Below, in pieces: positions 24,974-37,119 of a DNA stretch of 64,000 nt. The number at the start of each line of letters is the position of its first letter. Position 1 is the first letter of the stretch. Position numbers and translations under genes: made by a program. Under the pieces are notes generated by a model. That model did not search any database and was not told where the DNA came from. It saw nothing but the letters and a program-made list of their open reading frames with translations. This DNA is from Carallia brachiata (lineage: Eukaryota; Streptophyta; Magnoliopsida; Malpighiales; Rhizophoraceae). The stretch lies in NCBI GenBank assembly GCA_021464245.1, contig JADCRB010000055.1, positions 146,033 through 210,032 on the forward strand. Reading direction: 5' to 3'.

Positions 24974-25448
24974 GTGCGTAGTTGGGTTTCACCCTTCATT
25001 TTAACCCAAAAAAAAAGAAAATAAAATAAAAACAGTGGTTTCTGAGTCCCTTATACGCAAGTTTATTAGGTTGATATGGTGGTTTGAATTCATGATTTCT
25101 TGCTACAAATTTTTTTTAGGGAATGTCAAAAAATTTGCCAAAATTTGATAATAAAAAGTAAGAAGTCAGAGGCTCTCCCCAAAAAATGCCAAAGGCCTCA
25201 TATCTCTCTTTTTAAAAAAGAAGGAAAAAGAAAAATGAGAGAAATGAGAGACCTCAACTGGGGCTAACGACGCCAAAAATTATTGCCAGTAAACTCTAAC
25301 ATTTGTCTTCCCGCGAGCACTGCCAAAGCTATTGGAGGAAAGATGATGCGATCGCATGGTACTGTTTCGTAGAGTGGGTGTGTAGGTCACGGGCAGCAAA
25401 GCCACCAAATCCAATCTATCCAGATTTGGTTGTGTAGTGTAATTTAGG

Positions 25449-25645
25449 AGCATTAATATATATTTTGAATTTTAGTATTTTAATTAAAAATAAAATTAAA
25501 AATTTTAAAATAAAATTAATATTTTTAAAAAATATAAAAAATAAATATTTTAAAATTTATTAATTTTATTTTAAAAATATTAATTTTAATTTTAATTGAG
25601 ACAATAACTAAAACTTTAAAATTAAAGACACTAATATTTTTTCTT
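25449..25645. mobile_element. AT-rich fold-back MITE
   Basis: A left arm starting AGCATTAATATATATTTTG and a right arm ending near GACACTAATATTTTTTC are imperfect inverted copies over most of 90 bases, centred near 25.55 kb. The element is almost entirely A and T and contains no ORF. Confidence 0.5.
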
Positions 25646-25993
25646 TAATTTATGCTTCTTACGGTGTTTCCTCCAGTGAAAAACATCGGCAAGGCTGCTT
25701 GCCTACAAGATTGACAGAGTGAACAGTGAGCTCGTGAACTAGGCCAAAAGTATGACCAGCCATTTTCCTTCCCCGCCAGAATGTTACTTGTCATTTTGTG
25801 ATCTGAATGGATATATTATTCCACTTCACATGATGCTCCTCTTAACTCATCAATCTGGCCAAATACTTTAATCCAAAATGGCCACTAATTGATCTCCTGC
25901 ATCTAATAATTACGCCCATTGTACCGAATTGCCCCAATTAACTGTGTCTCTATGGAACCATATTTTAACCTTCTTTTTTTTTTTTTTTTTGCC

Positions 25994-25995
<2 letters not shown>

Positions 25996-26028
<33 letters not shown>
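25996..26028. repeat. CT microsatellite
   Basis: An uninterrupted CT dinucleotide run about 33 bases long, preceded by a long T run. It is likely length-polymorphic. It is about 730 bp from the ABCG8 start codon. Confidence 0.9.
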
Positions 26029-26030
<2 letters not shown>

Positions 26031-26760
26031 ATTTTGTAAGCTCGCTAATAAGATGCCACTGTACATTAAAATGGGAATGATTTTAAGCAAATTAATCTAC
26101 AAATGCACAATCTTACAAATGCACTACAGTTTGCACGGGCTAACTTTTAGTCAAATTTGCGCGGTTTGTGAATTTTATTTATTTTTTTTAAGAATAGTTT
26201 ATTTATAATTTTATACCACAAAAATTTATTTTTTATTTTATATTTTAAATATATTTTATTTATTATATACGGTAAAATTACGAATAAATTATATTTATAA
26301 AAAAAATTAAATTAAAAATCTCCTGTATTTGTTTTGTTTTGTTGTTTTATTGGTGTGCAAGAATATAACACGGCATAGCAGTGCCTCTACAAGTGTAAGT
26401 TGTCTGGAGAGAATCTCGACTGATATCAACCTTGATGTAGACAACTATGGATTGCATCAATATGCTGAAACTATCTCCTCAATATTTCTACCTCTAGTGT
26501 ATGATTATTCAGTTATTTTCATCCTACAATTTATTGTGTCACCCTCTACACAGAGAAGTTTATAGAACATAACAAGAGAATGCGCTTTTTTTTTTTTCCT
26601 GTTTTCAATTTATCTCTAACCATACATATCCACCACCACCGACACTATACAGAGTCATGAAAACTTACACAACTAATATTTCCTTTCCTCATTTTCTTTC
26701 TTCACCCATTAACCATCCCTCTCTCTTTCTTGTGCCTTCTTCTCCTCCTCCTCCTCCTCT

Positions 26761-28576
26761 ATGGAAGACCAATCTTCATCGTCATCTGCATCACCGAAAC
26801 CACCAAAAACCTACAAATTAACGGCCTCATCAATCTCTTACGTCAAATCCATCTCCACCTCTAACAGCATCATTGCACCATTCCTTCTCTTTAAACCTTG
26901 CTCCGCAACCCCACCAACCTACATCCTCAACGACGTGTCGTTCACGGCCTATCCATCTCAAATCCTCGCCATTGTTGGCCCAAGCGGAGCCGGAAAATCC
27001 ACTCTCCTCGACATCCTAGCCGCCAGGACTTCACCAACAAGCGGTGCTCTGCTCCTCAATTCCCGCCCCATCAACCCTTCCTCATTCCGCAAGCTCTCCG
27101 CTTACGTCCCCCAACACGATGCAAGCCTCAAGTTGCTCACCGTGTCCGAAACTTTTATCTTCGCTGCTCGCCTTCTCAACCCAAAATCATCCCACATTGC
27201 CACCATTGTTAACTCTCTCCTCACTGAGCTTAGATTATCACACTTGGCTAATTCTCGGTTAGCTCATAATCTATCCGGAGGTGAGAGAAGGCGCGTTTCA
27301 ATAGGCTTAAGCCTCCTTCATGACCCTGCTGTTTTACTTCTCGACGAACCCACTTCGGGCCTTGACAGTAAATCGGCTCTGAATGTGATCCAAACCATCA
27401 AGTCCATAGCTACTGCGCGTCATCGCACTGTGATTTTGTCCATTCACCAACCCAGCTTTAAGATCCTTACTGTTATTGATAGAATGCTTCTGTTGTCCAA
27501 AGGAACTGTCATTCACCATGGAACACTTCCTTCACTACAAAGTTTTTTGCTTTCGAGTGGCTTTACTGTCCCTCCACAGCTCAATTCCCTTGAATATGCC
27601 ATGGAAATTTTGCACCAGCTCCATGAAAGTAAACCAATTACACCACCATCCCTCCCTCCATCTCCTGATGCTGATGACAACTCCACTGGCTCTCCATCTG
27701 ATAGCAAATCGATAGATATCAGATATAAAAGCTCGAGACCCCAAGAAATCTTGGTTCTTTATAATAGGCTTTGGAAGATTGTATACAGAACAAAACAGCT
27801 GTTACTGACCAATACAATAGAAGCCCTTCTTGTTGGTCTTGTCTTAGGAACCATCTACATCAACATTGGATATGGCAAGGAGGGTATCGAAAAAAGGTTC
27901 GGTCTTTTTGCATTTACACTCACTTTCCTTCTTTCTTCCACAACCGAAACACTGCCAATCTTCATCAACGAAAGGCCAATTCTCCTTAGAGAGACTTCAA
28001 GTGGGGTTTACAGAATCTCATCTTATCTCATTGCAAACACCCTTGTCTTCTTGCCGTATTTGTTCTCCGTCGCTGTCATATACTCAATCTCAGTTTATTT
28101 CTTAGTGGGCCTTTGTTCTTTCATGGGGGGCCTTTGCTTACTTTGTCTTGGTCATATGGGTCGTCGTTTTGATGGCAAATTCGTTTGTTCTCTTCTTAAG
28201 TTCTCTCGCTCCAAATTACATAGCTGGAACTTCCCTTGTCACCATACTTCTTGCCAGTTTCTTTCTCTTCTCTGGCTACTTCATTTCGCAGGATAGCATG
28301 CCAAAGTACTGGCTCTTTATGCACTTCTTCTCCATGTACAAATACGCTCTCGATGCTCTTCTCATCAATGAATACTCTTGCCTCGTAACAAAGTGTTTCC
28401 TGTGGTATGAAGAAAGTAAATCTTGCATGGTTACTGGGGGCGATGTGTTGGAAAAGAGGGGGCTCCAGGAAAGGCAGAGGTGGACGAACATCTACATTCT
28501 GATTGGATTCTTTGTGTTCTACCGTGTCCTTTGTTTCCTAGTCCTAATCCGAAGGGTCTCAACATCCAAGAAATAA
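26761..28576 (+). CDS. ABCG8: ABCG-family half transporter, ABCG8 type, with one frameshift
   Basis: An intronless gene of about 604 aa is read in two frames. Frame 1 runs from the ATG at 26761 to about 28120 and the family-like sequence then continues in frame 2 to the stop at 28576. The nucleotide-binding domain is complete: Walker A GPSGAGKST at residues 73-81, signature LSGGERRRVSIG from residue 171, Walker B LLLDEPTSGLD with D195/E196, H-loop H229. A linker and a six-span membrane domain follow, with the landmarks LLVGLVLGTIYINIG and NERPILLRET. After the shift, LVIWVVVLMANSFVLFLSSL and the C-terminus (GDVLEKRGLQERQRW, ending RRVSTSKK) are intact. Domain order NBD-TMD is the ABCG/WBC half-transporter type, which works as a dimer, usually at the plasma membrane; the substrate is unknown. 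Removing one base near 28118-28130 would restore the frame, so this is either a recent null allele or a base-calling error. Position next to MAKR5 supports ABCG8 over its paralogue ABCG4. Confidence 0.88.
28118..28130 (+). other. Frameshift site in the ABCG8 homologue
   Basis: The sequence changes frame by one base between TGTTCTTT and the run of six G at 28125-28130. Dropping one T or one G gives an uninterrupted reading through a conserved membrane span. Both candidate sites are homopolymer runs, the usual place for indel errors. Confidence 0.75.
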
Positions 28577-29236
28577 AGGCGAACAGCTTACTTTTTTTTT
28601 TTTTTTTCGGTGTTAATTTCTCTGTTATTTTTAGTTTACTTCTTTTTCTTTCGTCTGTTTTCCGAAATCGAAACTGTATAATAGCTTCATGGGCATCATA
28701 ATTTACCGTCTTCTTCTTCTTTATTTATTTATTTATTTGGGTACATATTGTTTATCTTCTAAAGGATTTTGTTCAGCACTTGAACTAAAAGATATTCCAG
28801 ATCTAACCAATTATCAATTTGCATTGAATTACAGAGGCTGTTCCCATGATCTTGTGAGAGTGATGAGTGATCTATCCATCTATCACTCAAACTCAATTAA
28901 CTAAAAAACCAAAAATTATTTGGTTTGCAAGAAAGAGGAAGGAGAGAAAAGATTGGAAAGAAAATTATTATTTATTTCTTTATAATCATTTTTTTATTAC
29001 TTATTTTTCTTTTATTTACATAATTTTTGTTCATAACTTTTTCTCTCACATTTTTTATTCTCTTTTTTTCAATTTTTTTTCCTCAATTATTTCTCATCTA
29101 TCCAAACTATTTTTTTTCCCACAATTTTTATTTTTACAATTTTATTTCCTAATTAATTTCTCACAATCAAATACGCTAAAGTTAATCCACATTTATTTAT
29201 TAAAGCACGGCGAAAGTACATACCATGCGTTGCTCC

Positions 29237-29989
29237 CATAGTTGTAAAAATTGTGATTCGTATCCTAAGATCGCATAATCTTATGATTATACATTTTTCC
29301 AATAGTCTAAATCGCATAAAAAATTGTTTTTGGGTAGGATCGTATAGGATCACGATCCGGATCATTGAATCGTAGAGAATTGTATAAGATTGTTAGTAGA
29401 ATTAGGGTAGGATTGTAAATGTATGATTTTTTTTTAATTTTAGAAAAAAAAGTTTTAAGAATTAATTAATTAGTAAATATGTCATTTATAATCATTTGGT
29501 CTCATAAAAATTATTAAATTAGTTATAATTTTGTTATGTCAATCATACTCAATAATTAGAAGTATAATTTAAAAAATTATATCAAAAAAATTTAGTAATA
29601 AAATACTTAGAAGAGTATTTGTTAAAAAATATGAAAATGTAAATATAAAATATCATTTAATTATAATAAAATGAAATATAATATTAAAAATAATTTAATT
29701 TAATTGAAAGTTTAAAAACTCGTTATATTCACTTTTGTTTTGTTATCAATCAAAATTTAGGAAAAAAATTATATTTTTATTTTTATAATTCTTAAATTAA
29801 TGCATTATAGTTGACTAAAATTATATTATTAGTTGCATATATTTTACATTTAATTGTAATTTTATTTACATATAAATATATATATTTATGTATTTTAAGT
29901 AAAATCTTACGCTTTTTCCATTTAATTTTACGATTCGATTCTAAATATCTTAAATTGATTCTAGGTAAGATCTCGATTTAACAACCTTG
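29237..29989. mobile_element. Non-autonomous inverted-repeat element, hAT-like
   Basis: The left end CATAGTTGTAAAAATTG and the right end, in reverse complement CAAGGTTGTTAAATCGA, form imperfect terminal inverted repeats about 750 bp apart. GTTGCT occurs just outside both ends (29229-29234 and 29990-29995), consistent with a partly decayed target-site duplication. The left sub-terminal region is rich in repeated ATCGTATAGGATC-like motifs. The interior is AT-rich and non-coding. Confidence 0.5.
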
Positions 29990-30737
29990 GTTGCTAAAAA
30001 AAAAAAAAAAAAGCATGTATGTATTATGCTACAATTTTCTGGATTTGATTTTCATCGGGTAATATACTTTGTGTCGCCTATTAATATACCGCGTCACATC
30101 ATGGAATGACTCTCCAAGCCGCACAAAAAGTAAGTATATATATATATATATATAATTGCCACCTTAAATAAGTTCCACATCCTGCAGCTTACATATTTAA
30201 TGTTTTATATCGCCCACGATCTGAATTCCCAGAAGAAATGAAATAAAAGGTCCAAGTTTAAACAAGTCGCTACAATTGCTGTAATTGGATATTATAGAAT
30301 GCAATAATTCAGAAAATTCGATTGCCTACCAAATTTCTGCGCAGAAATTACAAAATTGATCTACCTAATTTCTTTTCCTAGGGGACCCGTGATGGGGGCT
30401 TTCCTTTCCTCCTGGCCTGAATTTTGATCCTTCAAGAAGATGTAGCAGCCACAAATGGTGATTGTGACCCCACAGATTCTCTTGTTCAATTATGCATCAC
30501 GGGTGGGTTTAAAACTGGTCTCGTTTTTGTTTTTTTGTTTTTTCTTTAAGTTGAAAAAAATTTAATAATTTTATTTATAATATTTTAAAATAATTACAAA
30601 ATAACGTATATTATTAAATAATTAAATTTATAAAATTATTTAAAAAATTATTAAATATCATTAAATAAAATTGTGTTATTATTTATTATAATTTATATAA
30701 AGTCACATACTATTTATGTTTAAAAATTGGTATGAAA

Positions 30738-30860
30738 AAAGATAGGTGAACATACTTGGATAAGAACACATAAAAATTTAAATTATTAAATTATAAAAAA
30801 TATATTAAATTAATTGTATATCTTTTTTCTGTCTAACATTATTGTGCCGTGTAATATAAT
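30738..30860. mobile_element. Possible degraded relative of the 1133-1280 MITE
   Basis: GATAGGTGAA followed by an AAAATTTAAATTATTAAAT-type core and AAAATATATTAAATTAA matches the order of motifs in the element near 1.13 kb, and a right end with TAATATAATGAGCC resembles its CCTATAATGACC flank. Arms are weaker here. Confidence 0.3.
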
Positions 30861-30896
30861 GAGCCGCCGACCGATATTGTTTTGAGCGTCGCTCTC

Positions 30897-30972
30897 GTTG
30901 TACTCCAATCCTAATTTATAAGCATTTGTCGTCCTGGTTGTACTCCAATAGCAATTTATAAGCTTTTGTCGG
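30897..30972. repeat. 40-bp tandem duplication
   Basis: Two adjacent units share GTTGTACTCCAAT, AATTTATAAGC and TTTTGTCG/ATTTGTCG, at a period of 40 bp. No gene is attached to it. It looks like a recent local duplication. Confidence 0.75.
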
Positions 30973-32738
30973 GTCTCCTTTTGTTTGCTTCCTCATATTT
31001 CCGCTTTGATTTGAACCATTGCGTCATTCCATGTTCACGGGACTCCTTTCGCTACTGCACTTATCCGTCCCCCGTGAACTTCTTGTTGGGTTTTTGTCAA
31101 CTGCGCTCTGGCGTAGGAGAAAGAAATGAAAAAGTACGTCCGCATCAACTTCAGTGTTTCCTTTCCCGGGTCCAAGTACAAATATATATTGATTCCTCTG
31201 TAAGTAGTAATTAATTAAGCACGCTTTTACCATCCGAGGGAAGAGTTCAATCACAAATCAATATGTTTTTCTGTATACAATTGAAGTTTGAATCTTCGTA
31301 TTTATACTTTCTCTTGACAAATAAATTAAGTGTTTGTTTCGACTAAAAAAAGATTAACTTGCAATCAAATTTGGTAATCACCACGACAGACATCAAAGAG
31401 TGACCCCAGCATCAGCCTACATTGCAATATGCTTGCAATGTGCTTTTTATGTTATTCAATTAGGCTCGCTTTTGTATCAAAATTAATATACTTCGACCAT
31501 CGGCCCTTTTTGGAACCACCTAATGGATATAAGCTTACAGGGATCCATCATTTCTCTTATTCATATGCGCATCGCGTGTTCGCCTCCGCCTTCTCCCTCC
31601 ACAAAGTTGTTGATATGTGGACGATCCATCGTTAATCCGGTAAAAAACACTGAATTGGGGTTTTCCTTTTCTTCTTGGAGGACGAATTCTATATTTGTTT
31701 GATGGCTTTAGACTTGTTTTTTTGGTCAATATGAATTTAGATTTGTGTGCATCAGTTGTGTCACTTGTGTGCAACTGCATGGCCCTAAAATTTCCCACCC
31801 AGCATACTTGGACAAATTTCGCTAGCCCATTTCCTCATTTCAAAATTAGGGTGTGTTGTGTCGAAAAAGACAAAAAAATCAGGGTCCGTGATGGCTGGAG
31901 GTTAGGGGATGCCCAAACCGGCTGGCTTGCCAATTGCGGTGGACTCCCTGGGCCCATCAATGGAACTTCAGTTCAATGGTTACGGAATTCGTATCCTCGA
32001 TGCAAGCAGAAGAGTGCTGCTCGCTGTAATCAACACGCTTCCGTTGCCTAAAGCGGCAAAATGACAACCGTGCAGTGCCCTGGAGTATAACTCAACTAGT
32101 CATTAACCTTATTGATTATAAATGTGCTCAAAAATTCGACTCTCATCACATTCTTTTCCCTCTCTTTTCCTTTTCTCCTTGTATAATTTTAACCTTCCCA
32201 TGACCACCAAAAAATGACAACCGTGCGATAAATCGCTTTGCCGTAAGTTTGCACGTCCATACAACTCTTACGTGGAACTACGTCGCGTCCCAACATGATT
32301 TAACAAACAGAGACGTCCAGGAAGTGTTTTCAAGCATTTTCACGCAGGATACTTCCCCGCAAGGCATCCAGTCCAGGCATTTACTGATATATTGGTTTAA
32401 TGGATGCAACCGACGGTAGCCATAGACGCAATCCATTCCCACAAGCTGTCAAAGAAGATATTCCGGACTCCCCAGTTTGCAGTGATTTCAAACACATCAT
32501 TATCAACCAAAATGCAGTTCAAACAGTTTATAGTTGGACTTCACGGGGTAAAAAACTTTATGAACATAATGTTGATGCGTCTGTTACCAAAAGAAAAAGA
32601 AAACCACAGGACACATTGTCAACTTACATCTAATCATACACCTTCCAACTACTCATCAGCTAGGACGGAAATTGATCATCATCCAGGGAACAAAATCGCA
32701 CTGCCTTGTTGCAATATATCCAACCACTGAAACGAAAC

Positions 32739-35560
32739 TCAGTACTCCCATTTCCTCATCTCCATACCATCAGGGGGGCTTCCTTCCACCTTCTTAGTGC
32801 CCACTTCCTTCCAGTTTGTAGACAGCACTGTCCCATTTGATTCCACCTGGAAGATAGAAGCACAAACAAAAGGAACAGTCAAAAAAGTAAAGTGACTTCC
32901 AGTATTTATAACCTATGTCTAATAGGTATTAGCTTTACAAACGTGTAGAGGACTTACAAAAGATTTTTTCATGGCTCTTCTAGTGTCCTCATCTGCATCT
33001 TGATATATATCACGGAAAAATTTATTCAAGGCTGCATCACCATCTAGCTTTTCCTCTTTCTCCTGATATTCATATAAATTGTCTCAAGCCTCAACCAAAA
33101 ACGAGATTCCAGAAAATTTTGAATGAAAATACACACGCAAATATAAGACGAGCAATATCTACAAAATTACCTCCTTTTTTACTTGAGCTTCAAGCTTATC
33201 CCAATCTACATGTTTTGGCTTTGAAGAGGGATAAGTTGGCCTCTGAGACCCAGTTCCTGAGAAACTCACAATAAGGAGCAAGCACAGTGATACAACATAC
33301 TAGCAGGAGTCTAGCATGCCAATTGCATCCCAAAAAAAAAAAAAAAAGAGCTGTCATTCGAGGCCTAAAGCAGCCAAGGCTGGCCCACAGACTAGCAGAA
33401 GTCTAGCAAACGCTCTTGAAAGAATGATGCTTTTAGTTGGATAAAGGACCCAACATACTTACGCATATTTTGCTGATGCAACATAACAATGAATCCTGAT
33501 CTCATGAATGTACTCGGCCTATTTACTATTATGTAAACATGCCAAAATACAATTCGTATGTTTACCAGCGCATAAAAACATATGGTTCATATTGAGAACA
33601 TCAACAGTTGCATGATACCACCAAATTAACATACCAGGAGAAACATTAACCCTTTGGACAACTGTTGGTTCCTTGCTGTATTCAAGTGATGTCCAATGTA
33701 CAGGTTCAGCTTTTGCAAGGCGAATTTCAATTTTTGTAGACAGAACCTCAAATTTGCAATTGGAAGGCACTATCTGTATGCATCAAATTTGCATGCAGAC
33801 TAAGTCGACATATATAAGTCAAAATAAAAAGGGTAAAAACACCGACAACTACAATAAGGCAGTGCAGTAATCCAAGAAATTTAGGTCCCAAAAGTTCTTG
33901 AAGAGAGTAATGTTGTCCACATGCTCCCAGACACCATCTTCTCTCCCCCCAAGCCCAAAAAGCAGATTCAGAATATTCAACAGCTAAACTAAACTCAGTT
34001 AAGAGAGAGAAGTAAACCGCTTTTGAGCACCATAAATCTAATAAAATACCTTCCCAAATAATCGAGGCTGAAAATGGTATGCATCTTCCCCAGGAACACA
34101 TATGCTAACACTTAACTGCAAAGCAATCAACCAATTTGGACATTATCCACCTACCTGCCAACCCAGCAAGAAGAACAATAGAAAGAAGGCAGTTAATTGA
34201 TTGCTTACTATTTGTTCACCGTAGTCAACAGCAACGCTGCTAGGTGGTATGCCCCTTGCAAAGATAGTCACAACCACTTCTTCTGGCTTCTGGTAGAATT
34301 CATGCCTGTAGGAGTTACCAGATCAAATACATATTTGACTACGTGAAGCAAATAAACATGATAGTCATAAGTCATAAAATGGTAATGACTAGCAAATAAA
34401 ACAACATGCCGTGCTAACACAATCATGGAAACAGGGTCATGATAGATCATGATAGCTGCAGTAACAACGTAAAGCACAAAAATTCGCTAACCTATATTTA
34501 GGCTTGGATGGTGCCACCATTGGTGCCTGGCTGGGAAGGTCATTTACAGGCTGAACATCTCTCATGGGAACACTATCTGTTGGAGCTTCTGATTCCTGTT
34601 TTGGCACTTGGCCAGCTTCCTCTGAAAAGGTATGCAAAACTCAAATTAGTGGAAGAATCTTAGAATACCTAAAATTCATGTCCTATCGGAGAATTAATGT
34701 TCAACCAATAATTAATACTGAAACACTAATGCATTCATCCTGATGAGAGCAACAAGCAATTTGGTACCCGCAATCCGATCATCACACTCTTTGATCAAAT
34801 TGGTAAACCTCGCCTCTCCTGGCGCCATGGAAGCACCAACTTCCAGGGCTGCTTTAGCAGTGTAATATTCTTCAAGCTTAATACATGCAGTGCTGCAACC
34901 ACGAAAGGTGTGAAGGGGAAAATCAATGATCGGTACCAAATAGCTCTCAGAGACATATATGAGTAAAAAGACACAGACGGACCACTTCAAACATTCAGCC
35001 AAAGATTTTTAAGTACAATTCAATTTCAACCATGGTAGAGCTGCCTGAGCTACAGCAAATAACTTGTTCAGATGCAACAAACAATCATTAATTTCCATGT
35101 TCAGCCCCTTAAGGCCATAGAAGTTATTGAAATTCTAAAATTTCACAGTCGATCTCTTAAAATAAGCAGGCATGCTATATGTGCGTCTACGGAGGAAATC
35201 TTATCAACTCACTAACCCTTTCCGCAAGTGTGCTTTGGGCATGTTTGGATCCAACTCAATTGCTCTGTTGGCATCGGCGACAGCCTCTGTAAATCAAATT
35301 AAAAGAAGACATCAGAATCGTGTAGTCTTGATTTTTGACAAACAAGAACTTTATTATAACTGGAACGTTGCTAACTAGCAAGATTCGAGTGCGTGGTTAC
35401 CGGTGAAATTGCGGAGCTTGATGTTGGCCTGGGCGCGGTCGGCGAAGAGCTCCGCGTTGTTAGGGTTGAGGCCGATGGCCTGCGTGTAGAGATCGACGGC
35501 GAGCTCGAAGTGATCGTCGATGAAAGCCTCCTTGGCCTTCTTCTCGAGATCGGAAGCCAT
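32739..35560 (-). CDS. SGT1: SGT1 co-chaperone (suppressor of G2 allele of skp1)
   Basis: A ten-exon model encodes 361 aa, the usual SGT1 length. Exons from the 5' end: 35560-35401, 35286-35217, 34892-34768, 34621-34492, 34305-34209, 34115-34050, 33773-33635, 33256-33171, 33062-32958, 32846-32739; phases agree. Three domains are visible. TPR repeats at about residues 1-118 start [12 protein letters not shown] and include [21 protein letters not shown] variable linker follows. The CS domain, at about residues 163-252, starts [19 protein letters not shown] and contains the LEYSKEP end. The SGS domain, at about residues 285-361, includes [20 protein letters not shown] and ends MRKWEY. SGT1 binds HSP90 through CS and RAR1 through CS/SGS, stabilises NLR immune receptors, and also assists SCF ligases and auxin/jasmonate receptors. 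All key segments are intact, so it is probably functional. Confidence 0.95.
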
Positions 35561-35753
35561 TGGAGAGGCGACTGTAGAAGTCTCTAGAAAAAGAAGGAGT
35601 TTTGGTGGATAGAAATTGAAGAGAACGCGATTGACTTTCAGACGCGCTAATAAGCTGTTGATTGTGATGAGTTTTTAAACTAATATAAGCCTAAGCCGAC
35701 GGGAATTCGAGGCGGGTCGGAACTTATCAATTTAAATATAATAATAACAATTA

Positions 35754-35784
<31 letters not shown>

Positions 35785-36759
35785 AAAAGAAAATTTGTAT
35801 TACGCAAAAAATTAGAATTAATGAATTATAGGCCCAAATGTCTACATATTGAGTCACAATGAATTATTTTTTAGATCACTGACGCACCGTTGATTTGAAA
35901 GAGTCAAACTCTTTTAAGTCAAAATTTTTAGTTTTAACAGGAAAAACAGTTAAAAATTCAAGTTTTTCATTAGAAAAATCGAAAATCTTTGAACGCACCA
36001 CCGTACTTTATATTTTTTATGGGTAAAATTTAAAAAAAAATTTTAAAAAAATTTTAGGTAATAATATTTAAGTAATAATAAAATAATAAAAACTGTTAGA
36101 TAATTAAAATTAAAAAAATAAATAAATTATTAAATATCGTTAAATAAATTATATAATTATTTTATTATTATTTAAAATTAACTTACATAATGAAACTCTC
36201 TTTTTAATCACATTCAGGGACCTTCATTCAAAAATCCAATATCATAAAAAATATAATAAAAATATCGAACGAGGACAATAAAAGATATTTCCTACAGAAA
36301 TAATTCGCTCAAGTTGGGGTTCGATTTGCTTTATGTATTTGAGGCCACTAAATTTGAATTCTCAGTATTTTATCATGTTTTATATTTTTCAACGTTAATT
36401 GTCAATAATTTATTTTTAGGAAGTACCAATTACAGTCATTATTCACTTTTTAACTTTTTATGAGTGTTGTTGAAAAAATTGCTCAAAAAAATGTTGAAAA
36501 ATAAATTACGAACCAGAAACTACAAATAAAATTAATTCACAATGACCCAAAGGCATCATCTCTCAACCCCAAAAACAGAGGAAAAAAAAAAAAAACTCTA
36601 ACCCAAGTTAGCACAACAAACCCATTTGATATATGACATGTTACATCCTAATTAAAGCCACGAAGCTTGAGCCTAAAATTCACTGAGCCGACATTTTTTT
36701 GTAATAAAAAATATTTATCTTGTTTAGATTTTTTTTTATTTATATATTTATTTATTGGA
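35561..36759. other. Divergent intergenic region upstream of SGT1
   Basis: This holds the SGT1 promoter on the minus strand. It contains a TTA microsatellite at 35751-35777 and an AT-rich inverted repeat near 36.06-36.18 kb. No gene was seen. Confidence 0.6.
35751..35777. repeat. TTA/ATT microsatellite
   Basis: Nine consecutive ATT-type triplets lie about 190 bp upstream of the SGT1 start codon. It is probably length-variable. Confidence 0.9.
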
Positions 36760-37063
36760 ATAATCGATTTTTTAAATCTAAATTTTTATGATTTTTTTTA
36801 TTTGAAGTATAAATCTTTTAAATTTTTTATTTAACGTTTAAACCTCTATTTTTTTCTATTCAAATTCTTATATATCATTTACTGTTAACTTTTCCATTAA
36901 ATTTAACGGAAATATGATTAAAATTAACGAAAAAGTTAACATTTTCAACGTAAAATGACTTATATAGAAAAAAAAATATAGGTTTATATCTTAAATAAAA
37001 AATTTTAAAAATTTAAATTTTAAATAAAAAAATTACAAAATTTTAGATCTAAAAAAATTAACT
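36760..37063. mobile_element. Long fold-back MITE abutting the PPR gene
   Basis: The halves 36760-36910 and 36915-37063 are imperfect inverted copies along nearly their full length. Examples are TTTAAATCTAAATTTTTATG on the left, against a right arm that reads TTTAGATCTAAAATTTTGTA in reverse complement, and TAAACCTCTATTTTTTTCTA against TAAACCTATATTTTTTTTTC. TTTATTTATT repeats lie on both sides. The right end is only about 55 bp from the PPR start codon. Confidence 0.65.
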
Positions 37064-37119
37064 ATCTCTTTATTTATTTATTTATTTATTTTGTTGTTGT
37101 GAAGAGCAAGAAGGAAAAC

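Larger units (their letters stand above)
21330..26760. other. Intergenic region between MAKR5 and ABCG8
   Basis: About 5.4 kb without a firmly supported gene. It holds fold-back elements near 23.73-23.84 and 25.45-25.65 kb, a hAT-like MITE at 24533-24973 with flanking repeats, a CT microsatellite at 25996-26028, and one possible membrane-protein ORF at 22962-23483. The last 60 bases before ABCG8 are CT-rich (CCTCCTCCT repeats), a likely leader. Confidence 0.6.
28577..32738. other. Intergenic region between ABCG8 and SGT1
   Basis: About 4.2 kb without a supported gene. It includes a hAT-like element at 29237-29989, an AT microsatellite at 30135-30154, a MITE-related sequence near 30.74-30.86 kb, and a 40-bp tandem duplication at 30897-30972. 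Frames such as 30966-31214, 31695-32051 and 32400-32730 have no family features and are regarded as chance. Confidence 0.6.

Noticed and set aside
36300..36330. GGGGTTCGATT, similar to a tRNA T-loop
   Set aside because: No matching acceptor stem, D arm or anticodon arm could be built around it.
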